64,000 bases of DNA from Beroe forskalii (Eukaryota > Ctenophora > Nuda > Beroida > Beroidae): assembly GCA_011033025.1 (NCBI GenBank), contig WFMF01000230.1, positions 186,001 to 250,000 of the forward strand, written 5' to 3'. A model generated the notes under the pieces. The model had not been told where the DNA came from. It saw nothing but the letters and a program-made list of their open reading frames with translations, and did not search any database. The position numbers were made by a program, and so were the translations under genes. This document shows, piece by piece, positions 24,834 through 37,635 of this stretch (its first letter is position 1; every line of letters starts with the position of its first letter).

Positions 24834-26100
24834 CCTCCTTACATTCTCTCTCTGTACGGCAGGTAGGTTATGGTTATATTGGTTAGAATACGAACTCTTA
24901 GATCCATTAATATTAAGTTGTTTTGGTTTAATTGACAGTAATACATTGGGTCACCAATAATTAGATATTAATTCTCTTAATCAATGTAATCGAGACGGAA
25001 AATAAAATTTTCGTCACGTAGCAATGAACAATCGAACAAATTCAACTCAAAACTCCAAAAGAAGTAGATTTAGTTCGGAAGACCTACTATAGTTTGTAGT
25101 TAATATACTGACATTGGTCATTGACATCTAAATCTAAATCATGAAGTATACGTTTACCATGTCTTTTTCCACTAAATCTATTACCCAAAAGAATATAATG
25201 TAGGCTTAGCCAGCGCCCGGTATATTAGTATAGTATTTTCTCCTGAATGACAGGCTTATTGCGATAGAAGCTGGAGTGAACTGAGCCCTTACAACTGCAT
25301 GAATGAATTGCCCATCACTTGAACTGTATGAAAAGTTCTACTGTCATTACTGAATCCATAAATTTTATATAATCTGACGAGGAGAATTAGTGTTGAGAGC
25401 AGTAGCTAGCCCTGAATGTCGGGAAAGCTGGCCGAATGTTGTGGGCTCTGACGCCAGTTTACACTTCACACCAGTTAACTCTTGACACCACTTGATTACC
25501 ACTTGATCACCACTTGATTAAAAGCTTTAGCTAGCATATTTGTAATTATTAAGGGTGACCTTTGTCATATTATTGTACAACTGTTAAACGATTAAAAAGG
25601 AAGCTATGAGGACTTCGACTGCAGAAGGTGATATAAATAGTCTCTGTGTAACTGCAAAAGGCAAGGAAATACGCAGAATGAGGGAAGGGTGAGGTGTAGA
25701 GCCAAAGACGGCATTAGGTGTTTAAAGAATGTTTAAAAGATGTTTAAAAGTTTACGTATCATCGAAGGTAAGGAATCGTAATTGTTGTAAAATGATCAGA
25801 AAGTGGTCCAGAAGGAACACTAAACATTATTCATCATGAACGAACTTGAAAGGAACACTGGAACATGTGAGCTTGTGGCCAGACAGTACTTCATTCTTCA
25901 TACTTGAATTGGATGAACTATACGGTATACAAGAGTGAAAAGAGCACCACCTCACATTGCGATCTGTGGAAATGCCCTTGAACACCCCGGACATCATCAG
26001 CACGGCTCTAAAAGTGATTGCCAAAATGGTCAATCCCCATTAACAACATCATTCCCTCAAATGAAAAATACGGATTTGTACTCGAATAAGAGGTAGAGGT
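24834..26100. other. 5' flank of MICU paralogue B, no gene seen
   Basis: The promoter of paralogue B should be here, reading leftwards. I see no clear TATA box. A short repeat of CACTTGAT with TACCA/CACCA spacers occurs at about 25480-25520. Small ORFs lack supporting features. Confidence 0.4.
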
Positions 26101-26110
26101 ACATAGATAC

Positions 26111-26837
26111 AAATGCTCTAAATGAGATAATTCCAAGAGTTTCCGAAAACTAAATGAGATAATTTCAAGAGTTTCCGAAATCTCTTCCATTATTTAAATA
26201 ATGGAAGAGATTTCGGAAACTCTTGGAATTATCGATTCTAGGACATTTGTCCGACACGGACATTTGTCCGACACCTGAAATTAGCTATTCGGACAAATAT
26301 CCGTGTCGGACAACAGTCCGAATTCGGACATTTGTCCGAAAGTCAGACACAATTTTATTCAAAAGGAAAGGGGAACTACTGTGTTTGCATTTAATGATTA
26401 TACGGCAAGGTTCTCCGACTGATGTAGGTGCAAAATCATGTGATGCGACCCAAGTCCTAGGTTTGACATCTCCCCATCACTAATGCGGGGTGATGGGACC
26501 CGATACTGGCGAGATCGGACGAGAACGTGAGATGGGACGTTCTCATGTAATGTGATGCGAGACGGGCTCTTCCCCAACACCATTAATCTCCCTCTCTTCT
26601 GGAAAGACCACCACCATCTACAGAAACCCCTTCGAAGAATTCACAACGCTGTTGCTGATGTGTTGCCCTCTACTACCAGGCGGGGTTGCAAAATCCTACA
26701 GAGACAGCTTCGCCAAGATTGGAGCCATCGCCTTCTTTTCTGTGGATGATGTCGACCCACAAGCCCCTGCTCCCAACAGAAATGGCCACCCTCATTTAGT
26801 TTTCGGAAACTCTTGGAATTATCTTATTTAGGGCATT
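26111..26837. mobile_element. 727-bp terminal-inverted-repeat element
   Basis: Arms of about 45 bp at 26111-26156 and 26791-26837 are inverted copies (AAATGCTCTAAATGAGATAA, then TTCCAAGAGTTTCCGAAAAC), with a few mismatches. Just inside the left arm a third copy forms a perfect hairpin around ATTATTTAAATAAT (about 26160-26235). Then comes a run of the palindrome CGGACA-TTTGTCCG (26245-26345). The right half has a long open frame (see findings). No transposase is visible, so it would be non-autonomous. Confidence 0.8.
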
Positions 26838-27890
26838 TACAAAGAGAACACTACATCATTAGGTACACAATTATAAACCAGGGTTGTATAGTAAAACTGT
26901 AAGGTCAAATGGAGCCATTATCAGCCCTCGATAGTTAGGGCACGACAAAACAATAGAGTTCTAATACGGGCTGACCTGAGAGAGCCTCACACCTTACAAG
27001 TCTAGTGTGTGTGTGAGTGCAGAGGTTAAACTCTTGATAATTTACACAGTGCTGACACTTGTCTGTTCTGCAAAGCAAACCGCATCAAAGCTCAAACGCA
27101 AGCACTTTTTCATCTTATGATTAGTGTCTGCTAATAGCTTAATGACATGGTAAATACCTGCCTCTAATTTCCCAACAAACATTTTACCGGCAATGTTAAT
27201 GGCTTGTTACTTCCATACTTCCTTGCCAACATTTTCTACGTAAAATTATTCGCCGCGTCAGAACAATATTGGGTCATTAAGAGATTAAGCGCGCATTTTG
27301 CGACATTTGGCAACATTCGCTTCCATTCTAAAATTCGTTTCTAAAAACTTCGATTCCTATGTAGATCCAACATGAAATACCTCGCATACCTATAAGAGCC
27401 TTCTTGCGCTATCGACAAATTTATCGTGAAGGAAGCAGGTATGTAGTGCTAATGTTTAATGAGCCCTGTTCGGAAGAGAATACTCTAAAGTCATTGCATG
27501 GCTAATCCTAAGTTGTTTGGTATGTTTATTGTATGTTTATTGTCTATTCTCAATTATGTCCAGGACCTCTCCCACATAAACAATCGTACTAAAGTATGCA
27601 GAATTCAGAGAATAATTGCGCGCACTGAAAAGGCCAGATTACAGTAGCTCGTATTATAATCTCTGTACCTACCTAGATTTTAAATACATAATTACTCGTT
27701 TAAGCCTCAACAAAATATACTCTTAGCTGGTGGAAATGAGGGCGAGAAGTATGAAATCCGTGTGTACTCCTAATGAGATAATAGCTCACAACTAATCATA
27801 TTATTAAGGTGTGTCCTCAACTAAGTGATCGTGTAGAACTCTATGAGTCTATGCAATGAAATGCAATGAGCAGTTTAAGATCATAAAATG
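26838..27890. other. spacer, nothing recognised
   Basis: About 1 kb between the element at 26.1-26.8 kb and the GCAGTGTGATG repeat. I see no exon, repeat array or element ends here. Confidence 0.35.
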
Positions 27891-27894
27891 AAGA

Positions 27895-28155
27895 GCGAGC
27901 AGTGTGATGCTGTGAGCAGTGAGATAGCATCAGTAGTGAGATCATGGCATCAGCAGTGAGATGCAGCTACATGGAGCCAGTTCTTACATGGCGTAAGCAG
28001 TGTGATGCAGTGGCAATCAGCATGATGTAGTACTAGGCAGTGCCATTCTGTGGGCAGGTGGATGGAATGAGCAAGTTGAGCAGTGTGATGCAGTGAGCAG
28101 TGTGATGCAGTGAGCAGTGTGATAAGTCGACTGGCTCTCAAGTGTGAGATGCTGT
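27895..28155. repeat. degenerate minisatellite (GCAGTGTGATG-rich)
   Basis: Irregular tandem copies of a unit of about 17 bp of the form GTGAGCAGTGTGATGCA. It is more regular at 28075-28125 and degenerate elsewhere. Confidence 0.75.
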
Positions 28156-28218
28156 GAGCTATGTGCACTAAAAACTTAGTAAACTAAGCCATTGAACAGA
28201 ATCTAAACTGGTTCATGG

Positions 28219-28918
28219 TTAAGGGGGCCGGGGGGGTCTGAGGTCGATTTTCGGTTTTTTGTTGTTTCTGATAGAGGAGAACGCCAGCTATGCAGGTTTT
28301 TACCCCATGAAAATATTGCTCCTAGCCAAAGTTATGAATTTTTCAAATCGCAGGTCTGCCTGTAATTATAGTGCGCGCAAACGATACGACGCGATTTGCC
28401 GAAAATTAACTTGTGTAATACTCTTCCTACAAATTTGAGATAGACTCTTTGAAACTTGCAGTTATGTTCTAGGGCATAAAACCAAACTTTGCATCGAGCC
28501 GATTCTGATTTAGCCTCGGAAGTGAAAATATGAATTTTCAAAGTTGCTCCTGTCACAAAAAATCATCAAAATTGGTGATTTTCAGATTTCAAAATCGATA
28601 TTTTCGCTTCTGAGGCCTAAATCAAAAATCGGCTCGATGCAAAGTTTAGTTTTATGCCCTAGAACATAACTACCAAGTTTCAAGGGTCTATCTCAAAATT
28701 TGTAGGAAGAGTATTATTTTAAAGTTAATTTTCGGCAAATCGCGTCGTAAGTTTGCGCGCGCACTGTAATTACAGGCAAACCTGCGATTTGAAAAATTCA
28801 TAACTTTGGTTAGGAACAATATTTTTCATGGGGTAAAAACCTACTTGTAGCTGGCGTTCTCTTCTATCAAAAACAACAAAAACCGAAAATCGACCTCAGA
28901 CCCCCCCGGCCCCCTTAA
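28219..28918. mobile_element. 700-bp foldback MITE with TTAA target site
   Basis: Two inverted arms of about 330 bp fold over almost the whole element. The ends read TTAA-GGGGGCCGGGGGGGTC and the complement before TTAA at 28915-28918. The TTAA on both sides is the target duplication typical of piggyBac-type transposition. No transposase is present, so it would be a non-autonomous derivative. The central loop (about 28550-28570) is small. Confidence 0.88.
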
Positions 28919-29690
28919 ACAAATGTATTAATTGGTTATTGTTCGAGATGGTTATGGTTATATCGTACCTAGACTTCACTTCGCCTCCAGTTGAAATTAA
29001 GTTATTACTTCTGAATATGAAGCGTAATGAATGCTAATTAAGAAATGGCTTTTTCAAGCCAGGTAAATCATAAATTGATCACTTAAATGATAACTCGTGA
29101 TGATGACATCACTGTTAACCTTATTATCCTGAGTAATGCGTATACAATCACAACGAATACGCTGAAGAGACCAAGACTTAATATTCGAACAAAACTATAT
29201 AAAACACGACGACCGTGTAGAAAACAATGCTGAAAGCTAATGTGTGTGTGTATAAGAACCTAAATACAATAATAAACTCCGAAAATTAGAAGTCAACCGT
29301 TGAAGTATAATGCTAATAGAGCTGCTAGTGCTCATGGCACACTCACAGCTGTATATATTATTGCAGGCGAGTACACATTATCGTTGTACAACAAGTTGTC
29401 ATCAGGTGTCTTAGAACTACTCCAGGAGAGAGTGAGAGAGAGGGATTTGCGGGTGAGAGAGACGCGAAAAAAGAAAGCAAGCTGTTTACACTCCGCATAC
29501 ACCCGCATTGTTAGAGAAACGTGCACATGTATTTATATGTACCTTAAGAAGAGTCAAGTATAGAGAGAGAGTTACATGGTCATGAGTTACATTCGTTAGC
29601 TCGAGCCGAAAGGTACTCTCGGGGAGTGAGAGAAGAATAGAGAGGAACTGAGAGGGGAGAAGTGTACTTGGATGGGGGGATGAAGTAAAG
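28919..29690. other. spacer, nothing recognised
   Basis: AT-rich non-coding sequence. A GAGAGTGAGAGAGAGG purine stretch is present near 29425-29460. The ORF at 29300-29563 has no protein-like composition. Confidence 0.35.
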
Positions 29691-29699
29691 AGGAAAGAG

Positions 29700-30625
29700 C
29701 AGTTGAGTAGGCTTGAGGGAAGGGGAAGTGAGTGGTTGAGTTGGCTTGAGGGAAGGGGGTGTGAGTGGGTGAGTAGGCTTGAGGGAAGGAGGAGTGAGTG
29801 GGTGAGTAGGACTAGGCTTGATGGAAGGGGGAGTGGGTGGTTGAGTAGGCTTGATGGAAGGGGGAGTGAGTGGTTGAGTAGGCTTGAGGGAAGGGGGAGT
29901 GAGTGGTTGAGTAGGCTTGAGGGAAGGGGGAGTGAGTGGTTGAGTGGCCTGGGTGGAGGGAGTGAGTGGGTGAGTTGGCTTGAGGGAAGGGGGAGTGAGT
30001 GGGTGAGTTGGCTTGAGAGAAGGGGGTGTGAGTGGGTGAGTTGGCTTGAGAGAAGGGGGTGTGTGTGGGTGAGTAGGACTAGGCTTGATGGAAGGGGGAG
30101 TGGGTGGTTGAGTAGGCTTGAGGGAAGGGGGAGTAAGTGGTTGAGTAGGCTTGAGGGAAGGGGGAGTGAGTGGGTGAGTAGGCTTGAGGGAAGGGGGAGT
30201 GAGTGGGTGAGTTGGCTTGAGAGAAGGGGGTGTGAGTGGGTGAGTTGGCTTGAGGGAAGGGGGAGTGAGTGGTTGAGTAGGCTTGAGGGGAGGGGGAGTG
30301 AGTGGTTGAGTAGGCTTGAGGGGAGGGGGAGTGAGTGGGTGAGTTGGCTTGAGAGAAGGGGGAGTGAGTGGTTGAGTAGGCTTGAGGGAAGGGGGAGTGA
30401 GTGGTTGAGTAGGCTTGAGGGAAGGGGGAGTGAGTGGGTGAGTTGGCTTGAGAGAAGGGGGTGTGAGTGGGTGAGTTGGCTTGAGGGAAGGGGGAGTGAG
30501 TGGTTGAGTAGGCTTGAGGGGAGGGGGAGTGAGTGGTTGAGTAGGCTTGAGGGGAGGGGGAGTGAGTGGTTGATTTGGCTTTAGGGGAGGGGGAGTGAGT
30601 GGTTGATTTGGCTTTAGGGGAGGGT
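29700..30625. repeat. 33-bp minisatellite, open on both strands
   Basis: About 28 copies of a 33-bp unit (TTGAGTAGGCTTGAGGGAAG followed by GGGGAGTGAGTGG). Because 33 is divisible by three and the unit lacks stops in some frames, frames stay open on both strands for about 290 and 185 codons (SRLEGRGSEWL and PSPQAYSTTHS repeats). I treat these as by-products, not genes. Confidence 0.93.
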
Positions 30626-30839
30626 GAGCGGGTCATAGAGTTGGTTTGAGATGAGTAGTGGTCAAGGGGGCTTCACTGGATGAGTGGTAGAGTGAGGCAT
30701 GAGGGGAAAGAGTGGGCTTCACTGAGTGAGAAATAGAGTGAGCTTGGATGGAAGGGGAATGGGGCTTGAGGGAAGGAAGAAGGTAGACGGAGAAGAGAAG
30801 TTTAGTGGTAAATTTAGTGTTGGAGTAGAGAGAGGGGTA

Positions 30840-33660
30840 GATGAGACGTATACGGGTAAGAGTTAGGGGATGTAATTATGATTGTTTTTGTAGTTAGAGA
30901 GGAGGCAGGTCTCTTTGTCATCGTCCGTTGCATGCACTGCATTACTTCTTCACTTGTCGGAAGCTCATCTGAGTGAACTTTGAAATCATCCTATAGGCAC
31001 GCCCTATTATCAGTTCACACAGTTCCTTGGTAAATGAGCTCCTTTGTTATTGTAATGATTATGCTTTGTCCGTAGTGGTCACTAGTATTCGCTGACAATT
31101 ACTGTACATGCTAGGTACACCATGCGAGATCCATATAACGGTTTTGCAGAATTGAGAATTTATGATCGACCCATTTATTTCAGGAAAGGAAAATTCATGC
31201 GCTAGCCTAGCCCTGGAAAATAAAAAAAAAATCAAGCCATTTTTAAATGAAAAGTGTATTTTAGTCAAAATGGCAGTCGACAGTCGGTAACGATTGACAG
31301 TTTTTAAGAAACAAATAGAACTACAAGAAAATAGAGACAGGAAACTTTATCGGAACGAAATGTACTGGAGTTTCCAAATAATGTTGATTCTGGGTCAATG
31401 CGGAAGAAAATTTAAGTTAATCATAGACTTACTTAATCAAATAACTTCACAAATATGTACTATCGAGCACTACCTGGTTTGATCGAATTGCAGTACTTTT
31501 GTTCTGTGGTATGTAGCAAAAATGACGCATCGTCATTGTTACTTACCCGTTACCGGAAAGAAGTTGACGGGCAGCGCTATGTCATGAATTATTACTAAAA
31601 GTGTTAATAATAAAGTAACGTCACAAGCTGCCTGAAAACGGCTGTGACTTGTGAGTGGGCTTCGTAACATCGATCTGAGCGGTCAAACGTTCAAACGTTT
31701 CAAAACGCTCTACAGCTGGTGTTTGTATTTGCTGGGATGTGTAAGTAATGATCTGCACTTTTATTTCCAAGTGTTGAGAATTGGTATTGTCACATTATTA
31801 TGTTATTACTGTACTTGGCATGTAGTACAAGTGCAGAGTGAGAATTCAAGAGTGGCTCCAGTTACTCCCAAAGGTTAAATTATGCAGACTTAGGGATCTT
31901 ATATGGCATAAAATGATTAATATGTTACGTTGGTCGATTGAAAGTATACCAGGGGTCATTGGTATACTGTCATGCGTAAAGTTTTAAAACCCTAGTATGG
32001 ACTAGCACGTGTTGAGGAGGCGCGCACTGTGTCTGTAGGGGAACGCAAACGGTCAAATGACATAATCTGTCAATAAACTATTACAATTCTCTGCAGTACT
32101 ATATGAAGGACACAAAATTAAGTATGGTAAGATTTAATGGTTGACTTGAAAAACATGAAATTAAACGCATGGGTATTGTTAATATTACGAATTACTAGTG
32201 GCTGCTGAACTCAGACTTGTTAAAAAGTAAATTTTGGAAATGGACAACGGAAAATATAAAATTATTAAATATACCCAATATATTTGGTCTAAACATCGCA
32301 GATTATAAAGAATAAAATAAATGTGTTGAAGGCTTTTTGTATAATAATCAACACGGCCAGTAATATTAGTGAGACAGAACTTTTAAACCCTTCGGAGGTA
32401 TATCACGTTTAATAAGATAAGACGTAGACATGACGTAGTTACCGAGCATAGTGCTGAACGAGGTTTTACTGTTTATACTCGTTCATTCCTCGGTGGAAGT
32501 TTCTCTTGTCCCCAACGCCCCACTTTCTTTTTTCAAAACTAGAACAGAATTGATGAATAATTTCTTTATAATACAAACAACTTTATTGGCTTTAAGTTTC
32601 TTTTTCCACTTTTTACGCGACTCATCTCGAACTACATAGAAATACCATTCAAAGCAGCCTTTTCATTATAAGGTTAGAGTAGGGTGGGCACAAAGAGCTC
32701 CTCTAGGCTCTGAAGTGAATAAAAGAGCGATTAAAACTCGTTTGACTTTCAGTTTCATTACCAAGGCAGCGTTTAACAGGATGCCGTCATCTCCGCCGCC
32801 CCTTAATACGAACCAAATGTACTTTTCAATTTCGATCATTAGGGCAGGAGTATTGAAAGGCGAGTTAAAGGAGTAAAGGCCTGTAGAGTTTAATAAAAGG
32901 CCGGATAATTTGGGTTGGAAGATAGTTTTTGTAAGTGATCTCAGTCCTTGGAGCAGATGCTTTGTCAGATTTGACCTAATTCTGGTGGAAGCTGGTTAAT
33001 TTTGGTCGATCAAGTCGGAGAAATGGCTCAAAAAAACAAAAATTACGGCCGATAAGGCATTTCGTTACGAAATACGAGTTAAGAGACAGGATTCTAAAAG
33101 TAACTGTAAGGTCACACAAACAAAGTGACTCAAAATATATACAAAGCTATAAGAGTCTGAGAGACCGAATGAAGAATAGCATTTGAACAATGTAACAATG
33201 TTAAACTATTATTTAATTGTTTGAACATATTTCAAATTCTTAATTCAAGTGAATGTAAGTGTATGAATGTATAAACAACAAGTTAAGATTTCAAGTTTCA
33301 ACTTACTTGCTGCCTTCGTTTGATGAGATTGAGATTAAATATTAGGTAATATTGATTCAAAGTACTTTGAATCAATACCGTATTCAAAATGAGTTCCATA
33401 ATTGTTCCGACCTCATTATGATGTTGAATTTCACGGAATTCAGGCTTCTGTGATGAAAAGTGAGCGATGTGGTTCACGTGATTGCGCTGAGATGTGTCAT
33501 AAGGAATGAATTTCTTAAATCAAGGATTGGAAAAACTAAAAGCTGTGCGCGTAAATTGAATGTAGGATTCATTATAAAACATCAATACTTGGCGCATGTA
33601 CATTGTACATACTACAAGTACATGCCATCATGGTTTTGAAATTTAGAAATAGAGCTATCT
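30840..33660. other. intergenic, no gene or element recognised
   Basis: AT-rich sequence with short ORFs only; none has splice support, domain motifs or a repeat structure I can defend. Confidence 0.4.
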
Positions 33661-33665
33661 ATATA

Positions 33666-34239
33666 TAAGACCTGTTCTAGACAGGAGCTCCAAGGAGCTA
33701 TTGCTCGAACAATTGTTCGGGCAAGCGTTACTTTCTAGACAGGATGACCCTTCACGCTTACCCGAGCAATCATTGGATTCGAAAATCTTTCTAGACAGGG
33801 TTGCTCGAGCTATACCTCCTGTCAGCGCATCTCTAATATCACGTGCATAAGGAAGGTATAATGTTACAATAACAAAACAGATATTGCGTCACTGCAACAG
33901 CTATGAATCAGCTTCCTATTTCTCGTTCTGTCATGATACGATCCACGTGACACGGTCACGTGTATACACGTGACCGTACACGTGACCGTACACGTGACTG
34001 GGCAATAGCTCTCACTGATATATCAGTGAGAGCTATTGCCCAGGTAAGAGTGCTTTCTAGACAGGAATGATTGCCCGAGCTATTGCTCGAGCAATTGCTC
34101 GGGTAATACCTCCAACTATTACCCGAGCTATTGCTCGAGCAATAGCTCGGGCAAGCGAGAAACCCCATTCTAGACAGGCTTGCTCGAGCAATTGCTCGAG
34201 CAATAGCTCCTCAAAATTCCCTGTCTAGAACGGGTCTTA
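33666..34239. mobile_element. 570-bp TA-flanked inverted-repeat element with nested palindromes
   Basis: The ends are inverted copies (AGACCTGTTCTAGACAGG and CCTGTCTAGAACGGGTCT) flanked by TA at 33666-33667 and 34238-34239, as for Tc1/mariner-type insertion. Inside, CTAGACAGG recurs five times and GAGCAATTGCTC-type palindromes occur repeatedly. At 33998-34043 a 46-bp perfect palindrome is centred on ATAT, next to tandem CACGTGACCGTA units. No coding capacity. Confidence 0.82.
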
Positions 34240-34477
34240 GTTTGGTCGACAGTTTATTACCTTCAAGAAGATCTCACCGTGTCCCCAAGTAAACGTCGTC
34301 ACTGTACAGAAGAAATAGAGCAAACGGAAATCGTTACACTCAGAAAAAAGCCAAAAGCGAAATGGAGAGAACTTTAGACGTTAGTTAGTACTCATCGACC
34401 AGATTAAGAGATGTAGGTCATATATTTGGTGCTGTAGTGTGTTACGTGTAAGGGTCACGTTATTGTCCTTTGAATTA

Positions 34478-34618
34478 CAGGGACCGTTCGAACTGCTGTC
34501 TTTCGCGTCTTTTGTGTGCGCGGCTTAAGTTTGCGCGCCGTTTAGACATGAATAACATGTCTAAACGCTGTGCACACAAAAGCACAAAAGACGCGCTGCA
34601 GTTCGAACTGTCACCGTA
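34478..34618. repeat. imperfect hairpin of about 140 bp
   Basis: Arms (CGTTCGAACTGC..., CGTCTTTTGTG..., GTTTAGACATG) recur in reverse complement around the loop AATAA. Indels between the arms suggest an old foldback element. Confidence 0.75.
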
Positions 34619-37400
34619 AAACTGTATAACCAACAACAATGATCGATTTGGTAGGAAAGTCAATCTGCCACGAAAAATTTTTGTGAAAAGTTTTCTGCCA
34701 ATTACGATTAGCAACATATTCAGCACAATCATATTATTTATAAGCACAAGTCACTCAACTAAAGCAACAGATGCCAAACAACACATGACGTAAATTAAAC
34801 CCAAATCTACCGTCGAATAAAGCATAATAATCTCGACATTTTCCTTGATCGAAGCTGCTGTACAGCTCTGCTCTATTTCCTGCTTATTTCGTTGAACTGG
34901 TTAAAGACAACGAATTAAGGAATACCAAGCGTCTACTTTGCCTGTTTACTACTATCTCGTACCTGTTCAGTGCAATCTATAAGCTATACTGCTATTGTAC
35001 GTCAAATCCTCATGTTTTACCTAATTCCTTGTCTTGTCAGAATAGGATAATAGATTTATCTCATTATGAACAAACTCTAAATATGTCTGCTTCAGACGTT
35101 ATCGGTAGACAGTTTCCAAAATACAACGTAATTTTGTAAAATATGAGATGAGATAACTTCACCTGGAAGCATACATGCACAAACGAACCTACGCACAAAC
35201 ATGCAACCTGAACCATGATATACACCCCTTATAAAACCAAATCAAACTCAAGGGACTATAATTCACGTATATTAACGCGATATCACCCACGCGCGCTCAC
35301 GTTATTACCTGCGACCAGTAGCGCACAGCACAAATAACTGCCGAGCTACTTCCTCCCTCGGCGTTGTTAGCCGCGGTATAATTATCAGCGGGTACAGCAC
35401 GTGTGCTTCTCTCTCTTCTCTCTCCGTAGCAGAGAGTGCTAATTACGCCGCGTACTGCTTGTAGCGGGCATGTCAGCGCCTCCACTAAACCGCCTGCTGC
35501 TGGACGTGCAGGAATAATAGGCGCGAGAAATGACGTCATTAGCGTGGTGCGCGCTGCCAAGTTGGTGAGAGTAACCGCCTACTTTTCGCGCGCGGCGTAT
35601 ACACTATACCAATAACACGCTCACCTCGACAGAACTGAGCCGGAATAACGTCAAATTACCCTGCTTAAAGCTGCGCTGTTACACGGCAACGACTTTTCTA
35701 CAACATACAATTTCTTAATTCCTGAGAATATATATCGCGCAATTAATGCTTCTGGAATTTGGAATTGTTTAATTTGAAATGTTAATGAACTTGAAGTATC
35801 CTGGAATGCGTGAAATAATTTTTCAGGAATGTACTTGCCATAGCCTGATTTTGAACGGTCTTGCACTTTTTTAAATAAGTCCACAATTCACATGCCATAA
35901 ACTTTTCATCATTATAAAAAGAATGTTGGCGAAAATGGACTTAAAATTCTGCTTATTTTTGGTTTTAATTTATCTGAAATAGCTTGAACTGTCCACTTCC
36001 ATAGGCAACATATTTACCTCTTTCTGATAATCTGGTAATATCACATAAACTTTTAAACAATAACCTGAATTTTTATCAGATACAGTAAGTGTTTCAGATG
36101 ATTTTGCTTTGGTATGATATTAAATTTAATTAAAGTTCTTCTTTTCAGATATCGTTTAAAGACTGACAACGCGAGACGATTGCAGCGTGTCGGTTTCACT
36201 TGGTGAATGAGCATGGACAAGTGACGGGCTGGAGCTTTGTCGCTTTGATTCTCATCCAGAAGGACCAGTTTGAGATGAACTATTTGCTTACCGTATTTAA
36301 TGTTCACAGTTCATTTATGATCATCTTTTTGATAATTTTGGAAAGTGGTATAAAGGGGTTTAAGACTGAATGGAAAAACCACAAATTCAGGATTTGAGTT
36401 GGAATGGAAATGTTGATGTAGCAGCGTCCGACATTTTACAGTAATTTCGAGTCCATATTAATTATTTTGTGCAACATTGGCCATGTGAAGCCTCAGAAAA
36501 TGACGTTTTGATATTATAATGCCTTTTTGTGTGCTTTAGGATTAGGAAGTTTTTGGGATAAATGACCAAATGACATCTAATTTACCCAGGCCATCATAAT
36601 CAATATTGACCTAATGACCTATAAATGATAGGAAAACAATTTGAATATCTTATCCACCTATATGTTCAAAAAAGACCGGCCGCCACTCTGAGACTCTGTC
36701 ATAAATTGGTCGTTTTTAACAAAATTAACAGCTAGTCGTGTTAATTTCGAATAGAAAGCATTGGCAATCAAAAAGTAAGCTCTTTCTCCTTTGGTTCAAA
36801 TTTCGATTTTTGGGCTCTATCAGTCTATCAATATCATTGCACAGCCTAGCCTCACATGGACAGTGGACTCAAAACCACTGTTAGACTTAGAATGTTGTGA
36901 CATATCCTGGCCAAATTATCCCAATATCATGCTTTCAAGAAGCCAGAAACCCCCGTCCCCTCAACATTAAATTTAATTCTAATAGAGTATCCCATGTGTG
37001 GCATGTTTGCAGCCTGCTCGATTACCAGAGGGCTCGAAAAAAACGCACAGAATTGTGTCAGTGTGCTTGTGGCAATTCACGAAGAAAGTGGAAAGTTGAC
37101 GCGCCAACAGTAAATCTCCGTGACTTTTTGAAGCCATCCTGTAAATGTAATCGAGCGGTCTGCACTATGCACACATGCGTATTTTAGTTTTTGTTTAAAG
37201 CCGTTTTACTTTTAAATTAAAACTTGAATCACGTCATTAACCCGTTTGATTTTGATTTAATTTTAAAATCGTGATTAGTGTTAACTGTTTAAAATTAAAT
37301 CTTTATTTTCAAACTTGCTTTTTTCAATTTGTCAATGATAAAATAAATGGATTTTGACTAGATATTGATTATGACTAGATGATTTAACCTAAACCAGGGC
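34619..37400. other. intergenic, no gene recognised
   Basis: About 2.8 kb with no supportable gene. At 35270-35600 the sequence is GC- and CpG-richer than its surroundings (several GCGCGC stretches), as some promoters are, but no exon was found beside it. Confidence 0.4.
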
Positions 37401-37635
37401 GTCGTGATTGTCTGACGTCGCCAGACCCAGTTGTCTGACTGCTGACGTCCGCGTCGTCAGACCCTTACCCAGTTGTCTTGTGTCTGACGTCATCAGGCCC
37501 AATTTTAATTTTATTTCAAATTCAAAAGGGTCCGTCGTGGCGCGTGCGAGGGTTACAGGTAACATCCAAGTCCAACGAACCAGGCTTGCCGCGCACTCCG
37601 TGCGCGAAGCCAGGGTCCTGGTTAGGCATTAGGGA

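Noticed and set aside
29703..30636. 293-aa and 185-aa repeat ORFs as genes
   Set aside because: Explained by a 33-bp minisatellite open on both strands.
36897..37187. 96-aa ORF
   Set aside because: No recognisable domain, no codon bias, no neighbouring exons or promoter signals.
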